NCBI GenBank assembly: GCA_026874595.1
Contig: CM049322.1
Coordinates: forward strand, 30,257,340-30,321,339
From: Sipunculus nudus
Taxonomy: Eukaryota > Annelida > Sipuncula > Golfingiida > Sipunculidae
Direction: 5' to 3'
DNA length: 64,000 nucleotides
Below are positions 49,601-61,444 of the stretch, piece after piece. Positions within the stretch are counted from its first letter, which is position 1, and every line of letters starts with the position of its first letter. The position numbers were made by a program, and so were the translations under genes. The notes below the pieces were generated by a model. It was not told the origin of the DNA and made no database searches. It saw nothing but the letters and a program-made list of their open reading frames with translations.

Positions 49601-50195
49601 ATGGGTCAAGGTCACCCATCTTCGAATTTGACCGAGATTTTATTGATATACATCTTCACTGATGAAATAAAATTCCAACGGTGAATCCTTTAAGAGATAT
49701 CCCACTCCTAAGGTAAAAGTTAACAGACGCGGGACGGATGGACGGACGGACAGACGGACAGCTTGGGTGACAACAATAACCCATCAGCCAATGAGCTGAG
49801 CGCTAAAAAAGGCTGTACATGTACATTTGTCATGAAAATTTCTATTTTCTATTTTCTAAGGTTTAGGAGCCGTAAAAGAATCAAGAGTAGGCCAACCGGG
49901 ATGAAACGCAAACTCAATCTGTAAATGGTCATTACCTGCCCACACACAAAAAATCAGGGCGGTATCTGCAGGCACTGCGAAAAAAGTCCGTACACGTGAA
50001 CTTGTCATGAAACTTTATATTTTTCATAAATTTTCTATGTTCAAGAGCCGTAAAAAGGTCTAAAGTATGTCAACCGGGAAAAACGTGGACTCGATCTGTA
50101 ACTGGTCATTATCTGCCATCACACCAAAAATCAAACCAATATCTGCAGGCATAGTGAAAAAAAAGTCCGTACATGTGTATTTGTTATGAAAATTT
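49601..50195 (+). mobile_element. fragments of O and L elements
   Basis: The first ~200 bases match the end of O, including the (GACG)n stretch and GAGCGCTAAAAA. Then follow about two L-type units with the CTCGATCTGTAACTGGTC phrase or a variant. No right terminal hairpin is present. Confidence 0.55.
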
Positions 50196-50760
50196 TGTCA
50201 CGATGCTGGCCATCGTCAATGCAATCATGAATGTGTCTTGTGATAAATATTATTTATTTTGCTGGGGAAATGCATGATTTATGTATAATATTCCGAATGT
50301 ATGTAAAGATGAGTTTATGCACCTGTCTAAACAGCGTTGTAGGAAACCTCTGGTCGCTAATTAACTAATTAATCGGTGTTGGCTTCCAAGTGAGCAGGTT
50401 TCCTTCCTTCGACATACTTCTATTTTTCATGATAAATGTCCAGTAACAAGAATTAGCTGTGTAAAAATAGCGTATAATGTCGTTAAAACCTGGGAATGTT
50501 GTGATTTTGTATATATACGGTACATTGAAATGCATTCATGTGGGGCTCATGAAAAACCCACTTATCGTCAACCAACTGTTGAAATATAACAATATTAAGG
50601 GAATAAGTAATATTCAAGTTTCATAAGAGCCGTCGTGTCCATGCCCAGCAGCACCAATCTCGCTTTGTATAAACCGGCACGCCCAGTCTGACCACGCCAA
50701 TCCCGACCAAGTCCAGGAACTGCTCGCCCATCCCGACCGCGCTCATTACGACTGACGCCA
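50196..50760. other. stretch with no recognised feature
   Basis: No gene or repeat family of this window. A locally C-rich part (about 50,640-50,760) has repeated CCCGACC-like words but no convincing period. Confidence 0.4.
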
Positions 50761-51073
50761 GCAAGTGGACAGAAAGGACTAACACCTTTATTTCACTTTC
50801 AAGGGTATAATGCATTTAAGTTTATATTTAAGCCTACTTTTTTAGCATTTCCACTTTTTCCATTAACAGTTTTTATCAGATTCATTTTTTTTTATTTACA
50901 AGTTTTATAAATTTGTAATAAAAAAAAATCTGAAAATATAAGTTAAAATATCAGAATTCTAAGTTGCAATCATTATTTATCCAAAGTGTAGCTCACATCA
51001 GGTCATATTATATACAAACACATATATTTTATTATTTTTAAATCACAAATGTTTAAACTGAATTTAAAAGGAA

Positions 51074-52082
51074 ACTAGATGTGGTCGGACAATGATCCTC
51101 AGAGGGCCCCGCGTTTCTGCAAGTGATGGACTATTTTATGGGTGAAAAATTAATTTAAATTTGAAAAATATGACAAACAGAAACAGGTTTAATCCATATG
51201 CATGAGGGAAAAAATCCTACTGGATCAAATGATATTAAAGAAGATGAGTCTGAAATATTGTGTGCAATAGAAAATCACCAAATGTAATCTGTAGGCCATA
51301 TTTGATTTTGAGCCAGTCTGTAATTCAAAAGGTCTGGAGCCCTCAATGATCCCTGTGAAATTGGGAAAGCTGCAGTAGGTTGTTGTTAAGTAATTAAAGT
51401 TATTATGTGCGAAAGAAAAACAGCCATCAGGCCGTGGTGGCAATATTGAAAATTCCAACAGGTCTGTAATTCAACAGGTCTGGATCCCTTATAGGTACCA
51501 ATCATCCCTGTGAATTTGGGGAACTGCAGGAGGTTGTTGTTGAGTTATTGCGCGCAAAAGAAAATCAGAGATTGGGCTGTAGCAGCCATATTGGAATTCT
51601 GACAAGTCTGTAATTCGATAGGTCTGGAGCCCTAACAGGTACCAATCATCCCTGTGAATTTGGGAACGCTGCAGTATGTTGTTGTTGAGTTATCGCTTGC
51701 GAAAGAAAATCAGCGAATTGGCTGTGGCAGCCATATTGGAATTCTGACAAGTCTGTAATTCGATAGGTCTGGAGCCCTCATAGGTGCCAATTGTTCCTTT
51801 GAATTTGGGAAAGCTGCAGTATGTTGTTGTTGAGTTATAGCGCGTGAAAGAAAATAAGCAATAGGGCTGTGGCGGCCATACTGGAATTTTGACAAGTCTG
51901 TAATTCAATAGGACTGAACCCTCATTGGTACCAATCAACCCTGTTAATTTGGGAAAGCTGCAGTATGTTGTTGTTGAGTTATCGCGCGTGAAAGAAAGTG
52001 TCACTGACGGAAGGACAGATGGATGAAATGACGAAAGGACACGGTGATCACTATAGGGCACTCGCTAGTCAAGCGGGGCCCA
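51074..52082 (+). mobile_element. M: Helentron-like element with ~150-bp repeats
   Basis: It starts ACTAGATGTG with subterminal GGGCCCCGC (51104-51112). It ends in an imperfect hairpin (52056-52081) whose 3' arm GCGGGGCCC is the exact complement of the subterminal repeat. The body has five or so ~145-155-bp units with GCCATATTGGAATTCTGACA or similar and TGTTGTTGAGTTAT. It sits in B3 without a visible target duplication. Confidence 0.65.
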
Positions 52083-52281
52083 AATAATGCCACAACATGG
52101 CATCTTCAAGATTATTCCTTGAATCACTATTAAAAAGTTGTGTACATTTGAGTTTTCAGTAAATGCTTAATTTTATTCACCGAAATAAAAGATTAGGTAA
52201 ATCTGATAAAATAAAACCATCTTTTCAAATAAAGTATACACACTGTTGGTTGAATGAGGGACAAACAACAGTATTGTGCTA

Positions 52282-55200
52282 ACTAGACATTTCTTGGCAC
52301 CGCAGGTGCCAGAGTATCCCCAGACATATTAGGCCCCCCTCCTACAAGAACAGACCCCCATTTTTAGCAGCATACACTTGGCATATTTATTGTTTATTCC
52401 ATCTAACGATCCACAATCTTGTTGAAGATGTTGGTCCTGTGACCTTGATCTTTTTAAAGATGTGTCCTGTGACCTTGACCTTTGATCTCACAACCCCAAA
52501 ATCAATTTGGGTCTTGCTTTTCCAATGGGACATATGCAAGTCAAGTTTGAAATCTATACATCAATAAAGCAGGAATTATCATCCAGAAACTTATTTTTGG
52601 ACAGATGGCTCCTGTGACCTTCACCTTTGACCTTGTGACCTCAAAATTGATAGTGTTCTTCCTCTTTTGGCAGGAGAACTATATGTGCAAGATGAAAGAT
52701 ATGAGATGAAATGTTTGGCTGAAAATGCATCCACATTTTTTTAAAGATGTGTCCTGTGAACTTGACCTTTGACCTCATGACCCCAAAATCAATTTTGGTC
52801 TTACTTTTCCAATGGGACATATAGGTTTGAAATCCATACATAAATAAAAGCAGGAATTATCATCCAGAAACTAATTTTTGGACATATGGCTCCTGTGACC
52901 TTCATCTTTGACCTTGTGACCTCAAAATTGATAGTGTTCTTCCTCTCTTGGCAGGAGAACTATATGTGCAAGATGAAAGATATGAGATGAAATGTTTGGC
53001 TGAAAATGCATCCACATTTTTTTAAAGATGTGTCCTGTGAACTTGACCTTTGACCTCATGACCCCAAAATCAATTTTGGTCTTACTTTTCCAATGGGACA
53101 TATAGGTTTGAAATCCATACATAAATAAAAGCAGGAATTATCATCCAGAAACTAATTTTTGGACATATGGCTCCTGTGACCTTCATCTTTGACCTTGTGA
53201 CCTCAAAATTGATAGGGTTCTTCCTCTCTTGGCAGGTGAACTATATGTGCAAGATGAAAGATCTAAGATGAAATGTTTGGCTGAAAATGCATCCACATCT
53301 TTTTAAAGATGTGACCTTGACCTTTGACCTCATGACCCCAAAATCAATTTGGGTCTTGCTTTTCCAATGGGTCAAATACAAGTCAAGTTTGAAATCCAAA
53401 CATCAATAAAAGAAGGAATTATCATCCAGAAACTAATTTTTGGACAGATGGCTCCTGTGACCTTCACCTTTGACCTTATGACCTCAAAATTGATAGGGTT
53501 CTTCCTCTCTTGGCAGGTGAACTATATGTGCAAGATGAAAGATCTAAGATGAAATGTTTGGCTGAAAATGCATCCACATCTTTTTAAAGATGTGACCTTG
53601 ACCTTTGACCTCATGACCCCAAAATCAATTTGGGTCTTGCTTTTCCAATGGGTCAAATACAAGTCAAGTTTGAAATCCAAACATCAATAAAAGAAGGAAT
53701 TATCATCCAGAAACTAATTTTTGGACAGATGGCTCCTGTGACCTTCACCTTTGACCTTATGACCTCAAAATTGATAGGGTTCTTCCTCTCTTGGCAGGTG
53801 AACTTTATGTGCAAGATGAAAGATCTAAGATGAAATGTTTGGCTGAAAATGCATCCACATCTTTTTAAAGATGTGACCTTGACCTTTGACCTCATGACCC
53901 CAAAATCAATTTGGGTCTTACTTTTCCAATGGGTCAAATACAAGTCAAGTTTGAAATCCAAACATCAATAAAAGAAGGAATTATCATCCAGAAACTAATT
54001 TTTGGACAGATGGCTCCTGTGACCTTCACCTTTGACCTTGTGACCTCAAAATTGACAGGGTTCTTCCTCTCTTGGCAGGTGAACTATATGTGCAAGATGA
54101 AAGATCTAAGATGAAATGTTTGGCTGAAAATGCATCCACATCTTTTTAAAGATGTGACCTTGACCTTTGACCTCATGACCCCAAAAATCAATTTGGGTCT
54201 TGCTTTTCCAATGGGTCAAATACAAGTCAAGTTTGAAATCCAAACATCAATAAAAGAAGGAATTATCATCCAGAAACTAATTTTTGGACAGATGGCTCCT
54301 GTGACCTTCACCTTTGACCTTATGACCTCAAAATTGATAGGGTTCTTCCTCTCTTGGCAGGTGAACTATATGTGCAAGATGAAAGATCTAAGATGAAATG
54401 TTTGGCTGAAAATGCATCCACATCTTTTTAAAGATGTGACCTTGACCTTTGACCTCATGACCCCAAAATCAATTTGGGTCTTGCTTTTCCAATGGGTCAA
54501 ATACAAGTCAAGTTTGAAATCCAAACATCAATAAAAGAAGGAATTATCATCCAGAAACTAATTTTTGGACAGATGGCTCCTGTGACCTTCACCTTTGACC
54601 TTGTGACCTCAAAATTGACAGGGTTCTTCCTCTCTTGGCAGGTGAACTATATGTGCAAGATGAAAGATCTGAGATGAAATGTTTGGCTGAAAATGCATCC
54701 ACATCTTTTTAAAGATGTCCTGTGACCGTGACCTTTGACCTCATGACCCCAAAATCAATTTGGGTCTTGCTTTTCCAATGGGACATATACAAGTCAAGTT
54801 TGAAATCCATACATCAATAAAAGCAGGAATTATCATCCAGAAACTAATTTTTGGACATATGGCTCCTGTGACCTTCACCTTTGACCTTGTGACCTCAAAA
54901 TTGACAGGGTTCTTCCCATCTTGGCAGGTGAACTATATGTGCAAGATGAAAGATCTGAGATGAAATGTTTGGCTGAAAATGCATCCACAGTATCTTTTTA
55001 AAGATGTGTCCTGTGACCTTGACCTTTGACCTCATGACCTCAAAATCAATTTGGGTCTTGCTTTTCCAATGGGACATATATAAGTCAAGTTTGAAATCCA
55101 TACATCAATAAAAGCAGGAATTATCATCCAGAAACTAATTTTTGGACATATGGCTCCTGTGACCTTCACCTTTGACCTTGTGACCTCAAAATTGATAGGG

Positions 55201-56851
55201 GTCTTCTACTCTTGGCACGTGAACTATATGTGCAAGATGAAAGATCTGAGATGAATTGTTTGGCTGAAAATGCATCCACAATCTTTTTAAAGAGGTTTCC
55301 TGTGACCTTGACCTTTGACCTCATGACCCGAAATTCAATTCCTGTTTTGCATTTCCAATGGGTCAAATACAAGTATAGTTTGAAATCCATACATCAATAA
55401 AAGAAGGAATAATCATCCAGAAACTAATTTTTGGACATATGGCTCCTGTGACCTTCACCTTTGACCTTGTGACCTCAAAATTGATAGGGGTCTTCTTCTA
55501 TTGGCAGATGACTTATATGTGCAAGATGAAAGGTCTGAGATGAAATGTTTGGCTGAAAATGCATCCACATCTTTTTAAAGATGTGTCCTGTGACCTTGAC
55601 CTTTGACCTCATGACCCCAAAATCCATATGGGTCTTGCTTTTCCAATGGGACATATATAAGTCAAGTTTGAAATCCATACATCAATAAAAGCAGGAATTA
55701 TCATCCAGAAACTAATTTTTGGACATATGGCTCCTGTGACCTTCACCTTTGACTTTGTGACCTCAAAATTGATAGGGGTCTTCCACTCTTGGCAGGTGAA
55801 CTATATGTGCAAGATGAAAGATCTGAGATGAATTGTTTGGCTGAAAATGTATCCACAATCTTTTTAAAGAGGTTTCCTGTGACCTTGACCTTTGACCTCA
55901 TGACCCCAAAATCCATTTGGGTCTTGCTTTTTCAATGGGACACATATAAGTCAATTTTGAAATCATTACATCAATAAAAGCAGGAATTATCATCCAGAAA
56001 CTAATTTTTTGACAGAAAGCTCCTGTGGCCTTGACCTTTGACCTTGTGACCCCAAAATTTATATGGATCATCCATTATTGGCAAGTGAGCTATATATTCA
56101 AGATGGAAGACCTGGGATGAAATTTTGGCTTAAAATGCATCCACAGTATCTTTTAAAATGCCAGTCCAGTGACCTTGACCTTTGACCTCATGACCCTAGT
56201 CCTTTAGGGTTCTAACTTTAGTGGTGGGCCATACATAAGTCATGTTTGAAATCCATATGGCTATCAACACTGGAGATATCATAAGAGGTGTGTGATTTTC
56301 ACCATATATGGCAATATTCAAGGTCAAGGCCACTATCATAGGAAAGCTCATGACCCCAATTTAAATAAGCATCATCCCATAACCCATACCTATGTATATG
56401 CATAATATAAAAGAAATCTGTCCATTAGTTTTTGACTTATAATGCACACAGTGCTGTAAGGTGGCAATTTTGGGGGTATTAATCGGAACGAAAACAAGTA
56501 AAGAATAATAGGTGGCGCCACCAGTTTCTGGAACATGACAACCCTATCCATGATCTTCCATCAACTTGATTTTGGGATAAATCCATGCAAGATTTCTTGA
56601 GATATTGAAGAATTTGTGGGATTTTCCTCAAAATTGGACCTATTCAAGGTCAAGGACACTCTCCTAGTAAAGGTCATGACCTCATTTTAAATAGGCGTCG
56701 TCCTCTTACCCATATCTATACATATACCAAGTTTGGTAAAGTTCCGTGAAATATTTTTTGGGTTATCGCGCCAACAAGATTTATATGCGGCGGCGGCGGC
56801 GGCGGGACCGGTATGAAAACATAGTATCCCCCGACTTTGTCTGGGGATACA
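52282..56851 (+). mobile_element. F: 4.6-kb Helentron-like element carrying the 281-bp satellite array
   Basis: The left end is ACTAGACATT, a hairpin GGCACC-GCA-GGTGCC (52296-52310) and subterminal GTATCCCCAGACA (52314-52326). The right end is a hairpin at 56824-56850 whose 3' arm TGTCTGGGGATAC is the exact complement. Between them are the tandem array, one GGTGGCGCCACC (56511-56522) and a (GCG)n stretch (56,787-56,805). Removing F restores GTGCTA|ATTACTAT, as in B1 near 28,050. Confidence 0.75.
52435..56250 (+). repeat. 281-bp tandem array, about 13 units, rich in AGGTCA half-sites
   Basis: Units recur at 281-290 bases; those between about 53,060 and 54,700 are nearly identical. Each unit is two related halves of ~145 and ~135 bases, beginning GTGACCTTGACCTTTGACCT and GTGACCTTCACCTTTGACCT. 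On the other strand the first contains AGGTCAAAGGTCA, a perfect direct repeat of AGGTCA spaced by one. Open frames of 67 codons in several units are a by-product of repetition. Confidence 0.8.
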
Positions 56852-57017
56852 ATTACTATCTCAGCTATAATTTTTACTGGAATTAATAGTCAATTTCACA
56901 CCTGGTGAAGTTTTTACTCTTCTAAAGTAAAGACTCACTTAACTGATGAACATCCACACTTTCATATAGCAATACACAACTTTGTGGACACAATTAAATC
57001 TGCACTTTAATCATTGC

Positions 57018-57999
57018 AGGGGCGTGTTTAGAGGGGGGCGCAACAGGCGCGCGCGCCCCTCTAAAATCTGTTCAATAAATTTTAAGGGGGCACCCAATTT
57101 CGTAAATTATCAGGGCGTGCCTTAACCCTTTGCAAAATAAGCTAACAAAGTTGTATTTGTAAGGCCCAGGGCATAGTTTAAACTTTCAATTTAATATCAG
57201 TACAATAGGATGACACGCTCTTGTAGCTATGTTGAACAAAAGAAAATACTCATTGGAAGCTGCTGCTCATGCACAGGTCAAGGAACACGACAGTCCTGGT
57301 GGTTACTCATTAAATACCGGTTCCGTGATTGTTTCAGGTATACGGTAACGTCAGTGTGTGGTGTTCAATCCCCGCTGGTTTTATCTAATTTAATTAACCT
57401 TAATTAAAGCATGCGCTATATGAGCGGTGAGGTCAGCAGTTACACCGTAAAAGGGGCACGACCGGTCCAAGGGGTGCCCGATCGACCAGGATATTCCTTT
57501 AGAGTAGAATAATAAATTTTAATAAGCTTAGAGACCCCGCAAGGGTCGATATATATATAGAGCGATAGAAATGCGCATCCCGTTTTTCATTTGAGAAACA
57601 TGTATATATATGTAGTTTTTAATCCAAATAGAGGGGTCTTAATTAAAAGACCTTTACCGGCCAGGAATTTCCTATAGAGTCCAATGAAATGTTTGAAAAT
57701 GTAAAAGTCTCACTTGATTTTATTTTAGGAATTCCCAATGTAGCACAATAAAAAGCTTGAAAATGGTGAAGACACATGTTTTACGAAATGTAAATATATA
57801 ATTTCTAAAGTGAGTAACCAAAAGAGCCCAGGCCCTCCAGGTGTTATTTATGTTAAGAACATCAGAAAATACTTAAAAAGTTAGAAACTCTCTTTGGCTT
57901 TTTTGTCAACTCCTATTTATAAAGCTATCATCAGGACGACTCAAAGGAGCCCGGCTATATGCTTGTTAATGCGGAACTTTTTTTTCTCTTTGGTGTTAG

Positions 58000-58043
<44 letters not shown>

Positions 58044-58494
58044 ATCGGCAGTGAACGAAAGGGATTTGGACCCATGAGTTTCGAATGTCTGAAGTTTCGA
58101 GTTTTCTAAGTCTGAAATTTAAGTTGTTCATTTGTCTTAAATAGCATTAGCCAGGATGCCTGTCGAGTGTTTGTTTATTGGCATCTGGTTGGCTGCTTGT
58201 CACATCATACGCACGTTTTTTTTCAGCGGACAAGGAACCGCCATCTGGAGTCTAAATATATCATAAACGGTGAAAGCTGGCAGCTTGAAAATCAGTTGCT
58301 TCTTTAAAAGCACAAGATTTCCGCTGCCTCAGGAGCGTAGCCGTCATTGCATTCTCAAGTTGTTAAGTGATTCAGTTTATAATAAATTCACCATATTACG
58401 CTCCAAGTTCAATTCAACTTTAGGTTATCCATACCAAGTAATTACTTCACAGTTAATCTAATTATTAAGTTATTGACTACACAACGAGCAGTAC
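57018..58494. other. gene-free stretch; possible DNA-transposon end at its start
   Basis: At about 57,019 CAGGGGCGTGTTTAGAGGGG begins abruptly where B3 stops and contains GCGCGCGCGCCCCTCTAAA. CAGGGGCG starts are typical of hAT-type elements, but I found no matching right end. A 38-base (AT)n run lies at 58,003-58,040. No gene recognised. Confidence 0.35.
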
Positions 58495-58725
58495 TCTTAA
58501 AGTGGTAACTCGTATTTTCATCTTGGGGACTGGTTCCGGCTAGTTTATACACGTTAGCGGCTTGTAATTGACCACTAAACCAGGCGCAAATCACTCGTCA
58601 AGTGATAATGTGGGCTCTCGTATTTGCATCTTGACGACTGATAACGACTCGTTTTTGCACGTTCGCGAGTCATAATTGCCCACTAGGCAAGTCACAAATC
58701 ACTCGTCAAGTGGTCAAAAACTGGC
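58495..58725. repeat. two tandem ~110-bp units
   Basis: CTCGTATTT-CATCTTG and AAATCACTCGTCAAGTG occur in the same order twice, the latter near 58,587 and 58,695. The copies are about 75-80% alike by eye. Confidence 0.55.
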
Positions 58726-59300
58726 AAATCCTATATATGCCTTGTCAGAAAAAAATCGTGTAAAATCAAATAGTGCGTTTATGACAAGGAAAAAGTAATC
58801 TAAAGGAGTACTTTATTCGAATGACCAAGAAATTCAGCTAAATACTATGTTTTAGTATGTAAACAAGACTCACTTTTAAAACTTTGCAACCCTTGCGCTT
58901 GAAACTGTCTCAGAATCTGAAACAATGAACTGCGTGACCTTTGCTCGCTGAGCCAACACAGCCCGTTACCACTGGTTACACAGGTGGCTGCCGGCCAGCC
59001 GTGGCTGGGGTAAAACCCAGAGCAGACATCATTCCCTGTGTATCACTGTTTATAAGTATAATACATATTCTTCTAGTCAACATTTAAAGTGGACAAACAC
59101 CGTCTAAGTGGTATGTTATATGCGTATTTGATAAGAATATCTTTATTTCTAAACGAATATGACATTTTCAGACTAAATAAAAGAATTTAATTATCATGTG
59201 GAATGTCTCCAGTTTCATCAAATCATCTTCTAGGGCTCCCGCACAGCGTAGCGTAGTAAGAGAGGACAGGTGCTAGGGCTGGGTATTAACAAGCAATGTC
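58726..59300. other. stretch with no recognised feature
   Basis: No gene or repeat recognised. A moderately G+C-rich part lies near 58,960-59,020. Confidence 0.4.
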
Positions 59301-61444
59301 CCGAAAAGTGAAATAATCAATTTTGGCTGGCCCACTAAAACGCTCGGTGGCGGTCCCCCTAAACACCCAAAATACCGGTGTTTTGGGTATCTGTGACAAA
59401 ACATCACGAAGCACCCACTTCAAACCTGAACCCAAAAGGTTACACCAATCGATAAATAATCATCATATGATATGGATGTATATCTGCAATTTTGTTTCAT
59501 AAATTTATGACATAAAGATAAAAATGAGTGTTTCGTGCCATGATTGGTTCACCGGCACCCACTGCAGCCATTAATGCCAGCTATGACCCTGCCCCCTACC
59601 GGCGCAAGTCGCAATCAGGCAGCGCACTTGTCAGTTGTACAAAACACCATTGCTTTCTTTTATTTTACAGAATAGTGGCACAATATCGCATTAATATATG
59701 CAACAGATGATGATTTATTAACTGATACCAGTGTTTTGCTTCAAGATCGAATTTAAAAGGGTGTTTCGTGGTGTTTCGTCACACGTACCCAAAATACTGG
59801 TGTTTTGGGGGTCAGACTAATCACCCAATCGGACCCAATCATACCCCATCGAACCCAATCAGACCATGTTAAATACAAATTACCCTTAATGAATCATATT
59901 TTCTCTTCAGATAATTACAAAAAAGGGTCTTATTTAATGTTTCAATTATGTTTTTTACAACAAAAATACGATCTGTTACTTTTATTTTATATTGTGATAA
60001 GGTAGCCCCTAATATTTCTGTTGCAAATGTTAAATTTGAAAATAATATAAATTCTAATCCCATTTCAAACATGTACAAATACCCATCAAAAGGAACAGAA
60101 AAATGAACTAAGCAGATCCAATCTAACTTTTGAATATAAAGATATTCCTTTATAAAATATTTTTCACAAAAGAAACTAAAATTTTTTTTTTTTTCTCAAT
60201 GAAAGTGGTATATTGAGGTGTTACATCCATTCTGACAAATTTGAAACGGGGCGGGGGGCAAACTGCAATCATAATACAACCATAGGAATAACCATCATGT
60301 ATAAAATTAAATATAAAAATAATTTCATTCATGATAAAAAAGTGACACCTGAAATTAAACCAATTTGTACATTAATCTAAGGGATAAGATGATATATATA
60401 AGTAAACAGGGTATCTAAAATTTATATATTCAAGTCCCATTTGTCAGATGGGGACTGATACTCATATTCCACATTTTCACATCTTGTGCCAGTATTTGTT
60501 TTTTTTTCTGTCATATGAATTTGTATATTTGTTACAATTGGGTCTTTTTTTCTACTGGATACAACTGTGTACTAGTACAATACTTATATGTGTGTGTATA
60601 ATTATCAGAAATATCACCCAAGTATGACCAAAGTATATGCAGGTGAGGCAATCGGCAAGATACACTGGTCAAGTTTATAAGGTAAACATAGGAGTAATAG
60701 TTTTTGAAGTACAGTGAGCCTGTGAAATAAGACCAGCCAGAATGTGTGTGTATGTCTTTGTGTTTGTAATGAGACTGAATTTGAGATTGTATTTTATAGA
60801 TTTGTATGAAAGGTTGAACATCTCAATACAGTTTTCCTCTTGTGAAAATATTTTTTAAGGGATATGTTTATATTCCATGGTCCGATTGGGTCTGGTTGGT
60901 TAAGTTTTTCATTCTCTTTTGGTGGGTATAAATTTGTGCATGTATGGAACGGGATTAAAATTTATATTATTTTCAAATTTAACGTTTGCAACAGAAATAT
61001 TAGGGCAAGCGACTCTTTGCTGAGTGGTACCACCGAGCGGGTCCACCTAAACGCCCAAAACAGGGGTCAGACTAATCACCCAATCGGACCCAATCGTATC
61101 CTATCGGACCCAATTGTACCCCATCAGACCCAATTGTACCCCATTGGACTATGTTAAATGCAAATAATCCTTAATGAATCATATTTTCTCTTCAGATAAT
61201 TACAAAAAGGTCTAATTTAATGTTTCAATTTTGTTTTTTACAACAAAAATACTATCTGTTACTTTTATATTATACTGTGATAAGGTAGCCCCTAATATTT
61301 CTGTTGCAAATGTTAAATTTGAAAATAATATAAATTTTAATGAATATAAATTTTATCATGAATGAAATTATTTTTATATTTAATTTTATACATGATAGTT
61401 ATTCCTATGGTTGTATTATGATTGCAGTTCCCCCCCCCCCCCCA
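59301..61444. repeat. mosaic of direct and inverted repeats with a 10-bp minisatellite
   Basis: The segment 59,803-60,062 recurs directly at 61,056-61,340. Part of it (60,005-60,113) recurs inverted at 60,893-61,006. The segment 60,247-60,340 recurs inverted at 61,351-61,430. A minisatellite of AATCGGACCC-like 10-mers starts both direct copies (59,822-59,866 and 61,066-61,150). CCCAAAATACCGGTGTTTTGG-type hairpins occur near 59,370. It ends in a C-run (61,430-61,444). This is probably a disrupted non-autonomous element. Confidence 0.55.

Larger units (their letters stand above)
50761..57017 (+). mobile_element. B3: fragment of a B element interrupted by M and F
   Basis: Pieces 50,761-51,073, 52,083-52,281 and 56,852-57,017 align in order with B1 at about 27,463-28,215. 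The two breaks coincide with the ends of M and F, which date those insertions after B3. Both ends of B3 are missing. Confidence 0.65.

Noticed and set aside
53349-54677. Repeated 67-codon open frames in the 281-bp array
   Set aside because: They arise because the unit has no stop in one frame; they lack domains, break at unit changes, and opposite-strand frames are equally open.
57019-57120. A complete hAT element starting CAGGGGCGTGTTTAG
   Set aside because: Only a plausible left end is visible; I found no matching right end or 8-bp duplication, so I list it only as a possibility.
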